A stretch of DNA of 64,000 nt from an uncultured Alphaproteobacteria bacterium. Its GTDB lineage: Bacteria > Pseudomonadota > Alphaproteobacteria > Caulobacterales > Caulobacteraceae. Under the pieces are notes generated by a model. That model searched no databases and was not told where the DNA came from. It worked only from the letters and a program-made list of their open reading frames with translations. Shown here piece by piece: positions 16,836 to 25,282 of this stretch (within the stretch, counting starts at the first letter, position 1; each line of letters starts with the position of its first letter). Both the position numbers and the translations under genes were made by a program. The DNA lies in the NCBI GenBank assembly GCA_903860975.1, contig CAIOSI010000037.1:62001-126000 (forward strand), read 5' to 3'.

Positions 16836-17516
16836 GTGAGCCAGATCGTCCAGTTGACCAGTGCGAAGGACGGCTTTCAATTCGACGCCTATCGCGTCGC
16901 GGTCACCGACGCGCGGCGAGGCGGCCTGGTCATCCTGCACGCCATCTGGGGCGTCACACCTCACCTGCGCGCATTGGCCCACAACTATGCGGAACTCGGC
17001 TACGAGACCCTCGTTCCGAGCCTGTTTGACCGCTTCCACCGCGGCTTCCCCGAGCGAGATACTGACCCAACGCTCTTGGCTCAGCAGATGGCGTTCGGCC
17101 AGCGCTCGCATTGGGGTGCCGACGTCCTTGACGCAGTCCAGGCTGCGATAGGCGCGCTGAAGCCGCCTGTCTTTGGCATGGGTTTCTGCTTCGGTGGGAC
17201 CACCGCTTGGCTCGCAGCTGCGCGGTGCTCGGGCCTGTCTGCCGTTTCGTCGTTCTATGGCGGCCAGATTGTGGAACATTTGAGCGAGCCCCCTAAGGTC
17301 CCGACCATCCTGCACTTGGGTAAAAAAGACGCCCTGATCCCACGCGCGGCCGTGGACGCAATCTGCTCCGCTTACCCTGACGTACCAGTCTATAAGTACG
17401 AAGCTGGCCACGCCTTTGTCGCGCCCAACGGCTACAATGACGATTGTGCCCGCCTCTCGAAGCTCCGCACGCTGGCCCATTTCAGCCGCAACAGCGGCGT
17501 GCGCACAGAGGTTTAG
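16836..17516 (+). CDS. Dienelactone hydrolase-like paralogue lacking the conserved Glu
   Basis: A 226-residue protein similar in length and layout to the preceding gene (both have the nucleophile at Cys118, here in MGFCFGGTTAWLAA, and a C-terminal His in YEAGHAFVAP). The segment that should hold the activating glutamate reads VILHAIWGV instead of VIQEIFGID, so Glu36 is replaced by Ala. It may therefore have altered or no hydrolase activity. GTG 16836 is the most likely start and begins five bases after the upstream stop. Its last four bases overlap the convergent membrane-protein gene. Confidence 0.82.
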   Translation: MSQIVQLTSAKDGFQFDAYRVAVTDARRGGLVILHAIWGVTPHLRALAHNYAELGYETLVPSLFDRFHRGFPERDTDPTLLAQQMAFGQRSHWGADVLDAVQAAIGALKPPVFGMGFCFGGTTAWLAAARCSGLSAVSSFYGGQIVEHLSEPPKVPTILHLGKKDALIPRAAVDAICSAYPDVPVYKYEAGHAFVAPNGYNDDCARLSKLRTLAHFSRNSGVRTEV

Positions 17517-18028
17517 GCGCGCGCCTCAATCTCGGCGCGAAGCTCTGGGACACGCTCAAGCGTGCGCACCAAAACCGCTTGGACGGCCAGAATACCGATG
17601 CCGGCGGCATAAGCGGAAAAGACGTTGGCCCCGGCGGGGCCTCTTGCGACGGCTCGGCCCACTTCCTCATGGATGAACAGGCCCGCGCCAAGTAGCAGGG
17701 CCATGCCGATCACCACCGAGGCGGGTGTCTGGCCAAAACCTGCGCGGAAGCTCAACCAAACATATTTTGCGAGTAACCGCCTGGCTGCAGGCACAACCAG
17801 CAGGATAACCAATGAAAAGCCGAGGTAGGCTGCCGGGAAGAGCACCGTCCATTGCATGACAGCCGCCTGGCCGCCGGGCAGGCGCCTCATGGCGTCGACC
17901 ACTGCTGCAGCATAAATCAGGCAAGACGCGGCCACCGTCAGGTCCTGCATTCGTTTGAAATTGCGCCAGGCGGAGGTGAAAGCCATATCGCAATCATAGA
18001 GCAGCTTTGGGCGGATATAAGGTGCCAT
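17513..18028 (-). CDS. Hypothetical membrane protein
   Basis: A 171-residue protein with about four hydrophobic segments: LTVAASCLIYAAAVVDAM, TVLFPAAYLGFSLVILLVV, VVIGMALLLGAGLFI and AYAAGIGILAVQAVLV. The N-terminus is short and basic, suggesting an inner-membrane protein with cytosolic ends. I do not recognise the family. ATG 18028 is chosen; an in-frame GTG at 18040 is possible. It converges on the dienelactone hydrolase-like gene with a four-base overlap and is divergent from the aspartyl-protease-like gene. Confidence 0.6.
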   Translation of the reverse strand: MAPYIRPKLLYDCDMAFTSAWRNFKRMQDLTVAASCLIYAAAVVDAMRRLPGGQAAVMQWTVLFPAAYLGFSLVILLVVPAARRLLAKYVWLSFRAGFGQTPASVVIGMALLLGAGLFIHEEVGRAVARGPAGANVFSAYAAGIGILAVQAVLVRTLERVPELRAEIEARA

Positions 18029-18073
18029 CGCTGGACTCACCGGGCTTGGTTATGTTGCTTGGGTGATCTGCAC

Positions 18074-18862
18074 GTGACCCACCTTGCGCTTACCATTTCC
18101 GCGCTCCTGGCGCTCGCCGCGACCCCGGCCGTCGCAGGAGAGGCGGCCTGTTGGTTTGAAAACGGCGTGGTCGTGGTCGGCGCCGAAGTGATGGGCGTGC
18201 CAGGCGACTATATCCTGGATACGGCAACCCCTCACACTCAGTTGGCCGATAGCCAGGCGCAGACTGCTGGCTTCGCGCAGACAGCTCTGACAGGCGAGGT
18301 CAGGCTTGCTGGCATCGTTGCCAAAGACCGCGCCGTGGCGGTCGCTGTGCTCGATCTTCGGACCGGCGCGCTGCCCACACCCATTGCCGGCGTCATCGGG
18401 GCTGACGTGCTGCGCGACTACGTGGTCGATGTGAGCTTCACGCCCTGCCGGGTGGCGCTTCGGCTTGCGGGTCAGGCCCCGCACTTTCCTTTGGGACCGA
18501 CATTGACGATGCGCTGGGTCGCCGAACGACCGGTGGTGAGCGCAGGGGTCGCCGACGGGCCCCATGCCCTGATCGGGACTTTTGCGCCGGCGACCGGCGG
18601 CGACACGGCCGTGCGCCTGAGCGATGCCATGGCCGCAGCGCCGGGCGCCGGCAAGCCTAGGGAGCTTTACCCTTACGGCGTTCTATTCCCACGCCTGCGG
18701 GCTCTGTCCTTCGCGGGCTCGCTTTTGGAGAACCTGAAGGCCGGTCTCCTGAAGGCCGAAAATCCTGATCTGACCGGCGAAATCGGCGCGCCTGTGCTGT
18801 CACGTTACCGCCTACGTTTCGACTTCCCCTCTGGACGTCTCCAGTTGGCGCCGGCCGGCTAG
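18074..18862 (+). CDS. Secreted retropepsin-like protein
   Basis: A 262-residue protein with a signal peptide (LALTISALLALAATPAVAG) and a fold pattern like single-domain retropepsins: DYILDTATPHTQLAD where the active-site D-T/S-G would be, then GVIGADVLRDYVVDVSF and, in the second half, GEIGAPVLSRYRLRFDF, which repeat the typical I-G-x-D-x-L pattern. The catalytic motif reads D-T-A rather than D-T-G, so it may be a non-catalytic relative. GTG 18074 is preferred because GGGTGA lies seven bases upstream and the signal peptide then starts properly. It overlaps the convergent MBL gene by four bases. Confidence 0.6.
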   Translation: MTHLALTISALLALAATPAVAGEAACWFENGVVVVGAEVMGVPGDYILDTATPHTQLADSQAQTAGFAQTALTGEVRLAGIVAKDRAVAVAVLDLRTGALPTPIAGVIGADVLRDYVVDVSFTPCRVALRLAGQAPHFPLGPTLTMRWVAERPVVSAGVADGPHALIGTFAPATGGDTAVRLSDAMAAAPGAGKPRELYPYGVLFPRLRALSFAGSLLENLKAGLLKAENPDLTGEIGAPVLSRYRLRFDFPSGRLQLAPAG

Positions 18863-19803
18863 AGCTCCAGCAGATCGTGGCCAACGATCAGGTTACCCGC
18901 AAAATAGGGGCGCACCGCGTCAAACCAGGCCTGATCGGGAATGATGGGCGGCCCCCCGGGCACAAAGTGCGACAATACGAGCGTTTTCACCCCGGCCTCG
19001 GTCGCCACGCGCCCGACCTGCTCGGCGGTCGAATGACTGCCCAAAAGGTGCGCGCGAAGCGCCTTGGGATTGGTGCCGGCGCTTGCGAGCTTCTCTACGG
19101 CTGGGAGGTACATCACCTCGTGGACGAGCACGTCGGCTCCACGCGCCAGAGTGACCAGATTGGGCGATGGGCGTGTATCACCCGATATGACGATCGACCG
19201 GTCAGGGCAGTCAAAACGGTAGGCGAATGAGGGGCGGACCGGTGGATGATCGACGAGCGCAGCCGTTACCTTCACGTTCTCGTCCTGCATAACCAAGCCC
19301 CCCTCAGTGATCTCATGGGGTGCAATCAGCGGCCTTAGGGGTGAAAGGCCCTCATCTCGGATCCGGGTTTGGATGTCGTCGTCGTTCAGCTGCAAGAACA
19401 GACGCGTCATCTGCGCCATTGGTGGCGGGCCATAGCTATCGACACGTGTCTTCAGACTTGCTGACCAACTCAACAGGAGCAGGTTGCCATAGTCGGCGTT
19501 GTGGTCAGAGTGTTGGTGGGTGATGAAAACCTTTCGGATCGCCCCCAGAGACACGCCAGCCAATACCATCTGACGCGCCACGCCGTTGCCGCAGTCAACA
19601 ACATAGGCCGCGCCGTTGACGACGATCACCTGGGCCGGCGCCGAGCGGTTGGGCTTCGGGGTTGGACCGCCCCCAGTCCCCAGCAAAATCAGACGTGACC
19701 TCGCCTCAGCGACCCGTCCAGCGGACGCCGACAAGGCCAGCGCCGCACCACCGCCCAATACACCGCGCCGCGTCGACGCTCGTTCGGAGCCCAAATCGCC
19801 CAT
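18859..19803 (-). CDS. MBL-fold metallohydrolase, exported
   Basis: A 314-residue metallo-beta-lactamase-fold enzyme of the RNase Z/arylsulfatase-like branch. The N-terminus has twin arginines and a hydrophobic stretch (RRGVLGGGAALALSASAG), suggesting Tat export. The zinc motif is THQHSDHNADYG (H-x-H-x-D-H), with further ligands His in LVDHPPVRPSFAY, Asp in ISGDTRPSPN, and a late His in VLSHFVPGG. The HEVMYLP stretch is also typical. Substrate is unknown. It lies just downstream of the bc1 operon on the same strand, beyond a terminator. Confidence 0.82.
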   Translation of the reverse strand: MGDLGSERASTRRGVLGGGAALALSASAGRVAEARSRLILLGTGGGPTPKPNRSAPAQVIVVNGAAYVVDCGNGVARQMVLAGVSLGAIRKVFITHQHSDHNADYGNLLLLSWSASLKTRVDSYGPPPMAQMTRLFLQLNDDDIQTRIRDEGLSPLRPLIAPHEITEGGLVMQDENVKVTAALVDHPPVRPSFAYRFDCPDRSIVISGDTRPSPNLVTLARGADVLVHEVMYLPAVEKLASAGTNPKALRAHLLGSHSTAEQVGRVATEAGVKTLVLSHFVPGGPPIIPDQAWFDAVRPYFAGNLIVGHDLLEL

Positions 19804-19843
19804 CCGTCAAAGTGCTCAAATCGCAGAGGCGGTCGCAACCAGA

Positions 19844-19874
19844 GAAAAGGGGCCCCGCTTTCGCCAAGGCCCCT
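19844..19874 (-). terminator. Terminator of the petABC operon
   Basis: Read on the minus strand, AGGGGCC (19874-19868) pairs with GGCCCCT (19854-19848), and is followed by TTTTCT. It begins 27 bases after the petC stop codon, as expected for a rho-independent terminator. Confidence 0.7.
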
Positions 19875-19900
19875 GATCGTATCTTTGACGTGGGGCCTCG

Positions 19901-20698
19901 TTAGTGAGCGACGTTGCGCCAAATCCGGCGATAGCTCGCATAGAGTAGGCCAGAGAAGATCAGCAGGTAGATCATAGCGCCAAAGCCGAACGCCTTGCGC
20001 TCTTCCGCCTTAGGATCAGATGCCCAGGCCAAGAACACGGCCACATCTTTGGCTTCCTGCTTGATTGTCGAGGCTGTGCCGTCGTCAAACGTCACTTTGC
20101 CGTCCGTCAGCGGCGGCGGCATGCCGATGGCCCCGCCCGGGAAGTAGGCGTTGTAATATTTGCCCGGAGGAACCGTCACGCCACGCGGTGTGTTCGAAAA
20201 GCCGGTCAGCAGAGAATAAACATAATCCGACCCGCCTTCACGTGCCTTGGACATGACCGACAAGTCCGGAGGAAGAGCGCCGCCATTTGAGGCGCGTGCC
20301 GCCGGTTCATTCGGGAACGGGGGCGCGAACTTGTCGGCCGGCGTGGCCGGACGGGAAATCACATCACCCGTGTCAGGGTCGATATCCTTAACCTGGATAT
20401 CGTGGGCCAGGGACTTCACAATCGGATTGTCGTTCGGGTTTTGGTATTTCGGATCATAGAAGGGCCCGCCCGTCTGACCGAGGTTGCGGAAGTACATCAG
20501 GTTCATCGAGTGGCAGGCCGAACAGACCTCCCGATAAACCTTGTAACCCCGTTGGACCTGTTGCTTGTCGAACTTCCCGAACGGGCCGTCGAATGACCAC
20601 TCGAGGTGCTTCGGCTCTTCCTGAGTCGTCGCCGCCAGCGCCGGGCCGGCAAGCAGGACTAGCCCGAGCGCCGCGAACGCGAAACCTTTGCGCAGCAT
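19901..20698 (-). CDS. petC: Ubiquinol-cytochrome c reductase, cytochrome c1 subunit
   Basis: A 265-residue subunit of the cytochrome bc1 complex that takes electrons from the Rieske protein and passes them to soluble cytochrome c. A cleavable signal (MLRKGFAFAALGLVLLAGPALA) is followed by the haem-binding motif CSACHSMNLM. A Met ligand is likely in the GGAIGMPPPL region. A single C-terminal anchor helix (FGAMIYLLIFSGLLYASY) holds it to the inner membrane. I chose ATG 20698 because GGGG lies about nine bases upstream; a TTG at 20707 overlaps the petB stop. It is the last gene of the operon. Confidence 0.95.
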   Translation of the reverse strand: MLRKGFAFAALGLVLLAGPALAATTQEEPKHLEWSFDGPFGKFDKQQVQRGYKVYREVCSACHSMNLMYFRNLGQTGGPFYDPKYQNPNDNPIVKSLAHDIQVKDIDPDTGDVISRPATPADKFAPPFPNEPAARASNGGALPPDLSVMSKAREGGSDYVYSLLTGFSNTPRGVTVPPGKYYNAYFPGGAIGMPPPLTDGKVTFDDGTASTIKQEAKDVAVFLAWASDPKAEERKAFGFGAMIYLLIFSGLLYASYRRIWRNVAH

Positions 20699-20703
20699 CA
20701 GGC

Positions 20704-22023
20704 TCAACCCCTCTTTTCAGGCGACGCCACAGCGCCAACAGGCGCGGAGGCGGGATGCGACAGGACGGGTGAGGAGATCGACTCCGGCACCGGCAGGGGC
20801 GTCTCAGTGAGGCCCAGCAGAGGCGTGATCACCCAGAAGTAGGCAAAGTAGTACAGGGCTGCAATCCGTGACAACCACACGAAACTGTTGAGGTTTGCGT
20901 CAAGCAATTGCGGCCCGGAGATGGCCGGGATCACCGGATCATCCGGCGAGTGAGCGCCGCAGAAACCCAGCACGATGCAGGTCAGGAAGAAGATGCCGTA
21001 ATACAGTCGTGCGGTCGGGCGATAACGTAGCGAGCGCACTTTGGAGGTGTCCAGCCAAGGCAGCACGAACAAGGTCGCGATCGCGCCGAACATCAAGATC
21101 ACGCCCATTAGCTTGTTCGGAACAGCCCGCAGGATGGCGTAGAAGGGCAGCAGATACCATTCCGGCACGATGTGCTGTGGCGTGACCAACGGGTTTGCCT
21201 GAACGTAGTTCGCAGCATCACCCAGAGCGTCCGGCATGAAGAACACGAACACCGCGTACATGATCAGGAAGACCGAAATCGCAAAGCCGTCCTTCACCGT
21301 GTAGTACGGGTGGAAGGATACCGTGTCTTCGGCCGACTTCACATTGACGCCGGTCGGGTTGTTGTTGCCCGGCACATGCAGCGCCCAGATATGCAGGCCA
21401 ACGACGCCCGCGATCATGAACGGCAGCAAATAATGCAGCGAGAAGAAGCGGTTCAGGGTTGCGTTATCCACCGCAAAACCACCCCACAGCCACGTGGTCA
21501 CCGAGGGCCCAATGACGGGGATAGCGCCAATAAGGTTGGTGATCACGACGGCGCCGTGGAAACTCATCTGGCCCCAGGGCAGGACGTAGCCGAAGAAGGC
21601 TGTGCCGATCATCAGCAGATAGATCACGCAGCCTAGGATCCAAAGAACCTCCCGCGGCGCTTTGTAGGAGCCGTAATAGAGGTTGCGGAACATGTGCATG
21701 TAGACCGCCAGGAAGAACATCGACGCGCCGTTGGCGTGCAGATTGCGGATCAACCACCCATAGTTCACGTCGCGCATGATGCGCTGAACGGAATTGAACG
21801 CCCCGTCGGCGCTCGGCACATAGTGCATCGCCAGGACAATCCCGGTGACGATCTGCATGCCTAACATCAGCGACAGGATGCCGCCGAAGGTCCACCAATA
21901 GTTGAGGTTCTTCGGCGTCGGGAAGGTGACAATGGTGTCGTTGGCGAAACGGATGATTGGTAGCCGGCTATCCAGCCAGCGCTCAAAACCCGATTTCGGT
22001 TCGTAGGTTGAATGTCCACTCAT
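20704..22023 (-). CDS. petB: Ubiquinol-cytochrome c reductase, cytochrome b subunit
   Basis: A 439-residue polytopic membrane subunit of the bc1 complex carrying both b haems and the Qo and Qi sites. It has about eight transmembrane helices. Conserved blocks include the first haem region ([16 protein letters not shown] and [20 protein letters not shown]), [15 protein letters not shown], the second histidine pair in FSLHYLLPF and [11 protein letters not shown], and the PEWY motif ([16 protein letters not shown]) at the Qo site. ATG 22023 lies four bases after the petA stop; a TTG at 22035 would overlap petA. The stop touches the TTG preceding petC. Confidence 0.96.
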   Translation of the reverse strand: MSGHSTYEPKSGFERWLDSRLPIIRFANDTIVTFPTPKNLNYWWTFGGILSLMLGMQIVTGIVLAMHYVPSADGAFNSVQRIMRDVNYGWLIRNLHANGASMFFLAVYMHMFRNLYYGSYKAPREVLWILGCVIYLLMIGTAFFGYVLPWGQMSFHGAVVITNLIGAIPVIGPSVTTWLWGGFAVDNATLNRFFSLHYLLPFMIAGVVGLHIWALHVPGNNNPTGVNVKSAEDTVSFHPYYTVKDGFAISVFLIMYAVFVFFMPDALGDAANYVQANPLVTPQHIVPEWYLLPFYAILRAVPNKLMGVILMFGAIATLFVLPWLDTSKVRSLRYRPTARLYYGIFFLTCIVLGFCGAHSPDDPVIPAISGPQLLDANLNSFVWLSRIAALYYFAYFWVITPLLGLTETPLPVPESISSPVLSHPASAPVGAVASPEKRG

Positions 22024-22027
22024 CTGA

Positions 22028-22582
22028 TCAGCCAACCTTGACCTTGCTGTCCGACAGGAAACTGTAGTCCGGAACCGCCAGGTTCAGCGGCGCCGGGCCT
22101 TTGCGGATGCGCCCGGAGGTGTCGTAAACCGAGCCGTGGCAGGGGCAGAACCAACCCCCGTAGTCGCCACCGCCGAAGGTCGGCACGCAGCCCAGGTGGG
22201 TGCAGGTTCCAATCAGGATCAAAAACTGCGCCTTCCCCGGCTTATGGCGGCTCTCATCCGTCGCCGGATCGCGCAGGTCCGAATGATCGTCTTTTATCGC
22301 CGCGGCGATTTCTTTCGCTGTGCGGTAGCGGACGAATAGCGGCTTGCCGCGCCATTTCACCACCACCTGTTGCCCCTCGACGACCTTGGATAGGTCGAAC
22401 TCGATGGACGCCAGCGCAAGCGTATCGCCCGCGGGGTTCATCTGGTTGATCAACGGCCAGGCAAGGCCGCCCACAAGCCCAACCGCGGCCACGCCCGCGG
22501 CGATGTGAATGAAATCACGCCGATTCGGATCATCGCCCGAAGCATGCGGATCGGGGTTCGCGCCCACGACGGTGTCGGCCAC
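22028..22582 (-). CDS. petA: Ubiquinol-cytochrome c reductase, Rieske iron-sulfur subunit
   Basis: A 184-residue Rieske protein with an N-terminal membrane anchor ([20 protein letters not shown], with twin arginines as in Tat-inserted Rieske proteins). The 2Fe-2S ligands are in CTHLGCVP and CPCHGSVYD, and the loop between has the expected cysteines for the disulfide. It is the first gene of petA-petB-petC. It is divergent from trmL; the 191-base gap between them carries an imperfect palindrome that may be part of the promoter or leader. Confidence 0.96.
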   Translation of the reverse strand: MADTVVGANPDPHASGDDPNRRDFIHIAAGVAAVGLVGGLAWPLINQMNPAGDTLALASIEFDLSKVVEGQQVVVKWRGKPLFVRYRTAKEIAAAIKDDHSDLRDPATDESRHKPGKAQFLILIGTCTHLGCVPTFGGGDYGGWFCPCHGSVYDTSGRIRKGPAPLNLAVPDYSFLSDSKVKVG

Positions 22583-22640
22583 CTAAAGCTACCCTTCATT
22601 TCGAGCTCCCACAGTCGATGGGGAGCGCCCAGTCTTTGGA

Positions 22641-22664
22641 CCCTACCAGATGCTCTGGTAAGGG
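22641..22664. promoter_or_regulatory. Imperfect palindrome between petA and trmL
   Basis: CCCTACCAGA (22641-22650) and TCTGGTAAGGG (22654-22664) are inverted repeats around a three-base centre, differing by one bulged base. It lies 59 bases upstream of petA and could be an operator or a hairpin in the leader. No regulator can be named. Confidence 0.35.
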
Positions 22665-22773
22665 CTTTAATGTCACAACGGGACCAAACATAACGCACGT
22701 CTTGGAAGTGCTGCCGGAGCCTCTTCCGCGATTCGTACTTTGTGCCCGGCCAACCCGTCGCGGATCGCTTAGA

Positions 22774-23247
22774 ATGCGTTTGGCCCTTTTTCAACCTGAC
22801 ATTCCGCAAAACCTCGGCGCCGCGCTCCGGCTGGGTGCCTGTTTGGACACTCCGGTGGATGTAATTGAGCCCTGCGGCTTTCCATTTTCCGACGCCGGCG
22901 TGCGTCGTGCGGCCATGGATTACGGCGCGCTCGCCGAGCTGAATCGCCACGCCAGTTGGGCCGATTTCCTGAACAGTTCCGGGAGGAAAGCAGGCCGGCT
23001 GGTGCTTTTCACCACAAAGGGAGCAGAGCCTTTGCACGGTTTCGAATTCCGCCATGGGGACACCCTGCTGTTCGGACGGGAAAGTTCCGGGGTGCCCGAA
23101 GATGTCCACGCGGCGGCCGATGCGAGAGTTTTCATTCCTTTGGCGCCCGGCGCCCGATCCCTGAACCTGACGGTCAGCGCCGCGATCGCACTGTCGGAGG
23201 CCCTTCGACAGACCAATGGCTTCCCAAAAGGCGCTCCGAGGGTCTAG
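22774..23247 (+). CDS. trmL: tRNA (cytidine(34)-2'-O)-methyltransferase
   Basis: A 157-residue SPOUT-fold enzyme that 2'-O-methylates the wobble nucleotide of certain leucine tRNAs using SAM. The N-terminus MRLALFQPDIPQNLGAALRL is diagnostic. The knot region has LLFGRESSGVPEDVH and the C-terminal PLAPGARSLNLTVSAAIALS, which binds SAM. ATG 22774 is the conserved start. Its stop at 23247 lies ten bases before hemF, and the two are likely co-transcribed. Confidence 0.93.
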   Translation: MRLALFQPDIPQNLGAALRLGACLDTPVDVIEPCGFPFSDAGVRRAAMDYGALAELNRHASWADFLNSSGRKAGRLVLFTTKGAEPLHGFEFRHGDTLLFGRESSGVPEDVHAAADARVFIPLAPGARSLNLTVSAAIALSEALRQTNGFPKGAPRV

Positions 23248-23257
23248 CAAGCTAAAT

Positions 23258-24139
23258 ATGTCCACCAACCTTCCCCCCGAAATCCTTGAGCGCCGAAATC
23301 GGGCCAAAATCTGGTTCGAGTCGCTGCAGCAGCGGATCGTTGCCGAACTCGAAGGCCTTGAAGACGAAGCCCCAGCTGACCTCTATCCCGACGAAAACGG
23401 TCGCTTCGACATGCGACCCTGGACGCGCGAGACCGGAACCGGTGGCGGGATCGGCGGGCACTTGAAGGGACGTCTGTTCGAAAAAGCTGGCGTACACACC
23501 TCAGCGGCTGCGGCCCGATTCTCGCCCGAGATGGCCGCGACGATGCCGGGCGCTGATATAGACCCGTCCTACGTCTCGGCTTCGATCAGCTTGATCATCC
23601 ATCCGCGCAGCCCGCGCGTCCCCACAGTCCATATGAACACCAGGTTCCTTTCCACCGCCGAGAGCTGGTTTGGGGGTGGAGCTGACCTGACGCCGATGTT
23701 GGACGCACAACGCACCCAAGACGCGGACGACACCGTCCTTTTCCACAAGGCCATGGAAGACGCCTGTACGCCCTTCGATCCCGATTGGTACGCAAAGTAC
23801 AAGGCCTGGTGCGAAGAATACTTTTTCCTGCCGCATCGCAACGAAATGCGTGGCGTCGGGGGGATCTTCTATGACCGCCATAACACCGGCGATTTTGAAA
23901 AAGACTTCGCCTTTACTCAGGCGGTCGGTGAAGCTTTCTTGGACGTCTATCCGAAAATTGTCCGTCACCACATGGACGAGCCCTGGACCGAGGCGGACCG
24001 TCAAGAACAGCTGGTTCGCCGCGGTCGCTACGTGGAGTTCAACCTGCTCTACGATCGCGGAACCATGTTCGGCCTTAAAGCTGGCGGCAATATCGAGACA
24101 ATCCTGAGTTCCATGCCGCCGATGGCCGCCTGGACCTAA
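23258..24139 (+). CDS. hemF: Oxygen-dependent coproporphyrinogen III oxidase
   Basis: A 293-residue enzyme that decarboxylates coproporphyrinogen III to protoporphyrinogen IX with O2 in haem synthesis. Conserved blocks are GTGGGIGGHLKGRLFEKAGV, VPTVHMNTRFL, ESWFGGGADLTPML, RGVGGIFYDR and the C-terminal FNLLYDRGTMFGLKAGGN followed by SMPPMAAW. ATG 23258 gives the usual length (E. coli HemF is 299 residues); an ATG at 23216 would overlap trmL. The last four bases overlap the convergent membrane-protein gene. Confidence 0.95.
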   Translation: MSTNLPPEILERRNRAKIWFESLQQRIVAELEGLEDEAPADLYPDENGRFDMRPWTRETGTGGGIGGHLKGRLFEKAGVHTSAAAARFSPEMAATMPGADIDPSYVSASISLIIHPRSPRVPTVHMNTRFLSTAESWFGGGADLTPMLDAQRTQDADDTVLFHKAMEDACTPFDPDWYAKYKAWCEEYFFLPHRNEMRGVGGIFYDRHNTGDFEKDFAFTQAVGEAFLDVYPKIVRHHMDEPWTEADRQEQLVRRGRYVEFNLLYDRGTMFGLKAGGNIETILSSMPPMAAWT

Positions 24140-24573
24140 CGCCGGCGCATCGGCTTCAAGGCGATCAGACAAAGCATGCATCCCAGCGCTGAGGCTGCGC
24201 CCATGCCGTAGCGTTCGCCCGCCGTCCGGGTGGCGAGGTTGGCGAGCGTGTTGAGCAAGAGCTGCGCGGCCAGCAGGATGTTGAAAATCAGGAACGGTAG
24301 GCGTGGAAGGCCGCGGCCGATATCTTCGGCTCGGACTTCCATGATGACCGCTGCGACGAGAAGGTAGACGCAGGCCCCACCGCTGGTCCAACGCAGGCTA
24401 TCAGTCAGCACTGGGCTCGAGCCGCCCCATGCGATCTGGCCGAACGGCGCGCCCAGCGCGAGCGCCAGCTGGAAGATGGCGAAAGCCAAACAGAAGATTG
24501 CCCCGCCACGGGCCGACCAACGGCGAAGCGCCGTCGCTGCCGGCGCGGGTGGAGGTATCGAAGCAGCCTCCAT
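24136..24573 (-). CDS. Hypothetical membrane protein
   Basis: A 144-residue protein with four likely transmembrane helices: GGAIFCLAFAIFQLALALG, GGACVYLLVAAVIMEV, LPFLIFNILLAAQLLLNTLA and GAASALGCMLCLIAL. The N-terminus is Pro/Ala rich and the C-terminus basic. I do not recognise the family. ATG 24573 starts four bases after the stop of the glutamine amidotransferase gene, so it is the last gene of the cca operon. Confidence 0.6.
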   Translation of the reverse strand: MEAASIPPPAPAATALRRWSARGGAIFCLAFAIFQLALALGAPFGQIAWGGSSPVLTDSLRWTSGGACVYLLVAAVIMEVRAEDIGRGLPRLPFLIFNILLAAQLLLNTLANLATRTAGERYGMGAASALGCMLCLIALKPMRRR

Positions 24574-24577
24574 GGAA

Positions 24578-25282
24578 TCAGGCCGCTGCGGACAGGAACC
24601 GAGCGATCCAGCCGCCGATCCGCGCGCGGTCATCGGTTGAGGCGAAACTCGCCACCGCCTTTGCGGCCTGATCCGACGTCAACGGGCCGTCCTTGCGGGT
24701 TTCGATCAGGGCGATAGCGTAGGCTGGAAGGAACTCTGGGTGGGGCTGCATCGATATCGCCCGCTCGCCTGGCCACACCAGGCCTGCGAAGGGGGTGAAG
24801 TCGCTTGCTGCCCAGACCTCGGCGCCTGGCGGCTTGTCCACCACCTGGTCCTGATGCGAAGCGGGCAGGCGGATGGTCTCAACTCCATCCTCGATCCAGG
24901 GCTCGCGCCGAAGGACACTGTATTCGTGCTCGCCCACGCCCCAACCTTTGGGAGACTTGATCACCGTGCCGCCGAACGCCTGCGCCATGATCTGATGCCC
25001 CAGACAAACGCCCACCAGAGCGGCATGTCCCTTGGCCGCGCGCAGGAACGCCTCGAGCGGCGCAATCCACGGCAGAGGCTCATAAGCGCCGGCGGCTCCG
25101 CCGGTAATGATGTACCCATCGCAGTCCGTGGGACTGTCTGGCAGCTCGCCGGCCTCCACGTCGAATGTCCGCCAATCGTAGGCGTCGCGGCCCAGCAGGC
25201 CTGCGAACATGTCGGAATAGGTGCCGAAGGCTGGGATACAGCTTTGCGGCGGTCGTCCAGTCTTCAGGACGCCCAGTTTCAA
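24578..25282 (-). CDS. Class I glutamine amidotransferase-like protein
   Basis: A 234-residue GATase1 domain protein. The nucleophile elbow is VGVCLGHQIMAQAFGG with the catalytic Cys, and the His-Glu pair is in ISMQPHPEF. Free-standing proteins of this kind can be gamma-glutamyl hydrolases acting on small amines or GMP-synthase-like amidotransferases; the partner is unknown. I start at TTG 25282 because it overlaps the stop of cca and AGGGGA lies seven bases upstream; the next residues, KLGVLKTGRPP, form the first beta strand of the fold. Confidence 0.82.
   Translation of the reverse strand: MKLGVLKTGRPPQSCIPAFGTYSDMFAGLLGRDAYDWRTFDVEAGELPDSPTDCDGYIITGGAAGAYEPLPWIAPLEAFLRAAKGHAALVGVCLGHQIMAQAFGGTVIKSPKGWGVGEHEYSVLRREPWIEDGVETIRLPASHQDQVVDKPPGAEVWAASDFTPFAGLVWPGERAISMQPHPEFLPAYAIALIETRKDGPLTSDQAAKAVASFASTDDRARIGGWIARFLSAAA

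Noticed and set aside
18859-19803. MBL-fold enzyme considered as the missing PhnP
   Set aside because: It has an export signal, lies over 25 kb from the phn genes behind the bc1 operon, and its motif context (HQHSDHNADYG) differs from that of PhnP.
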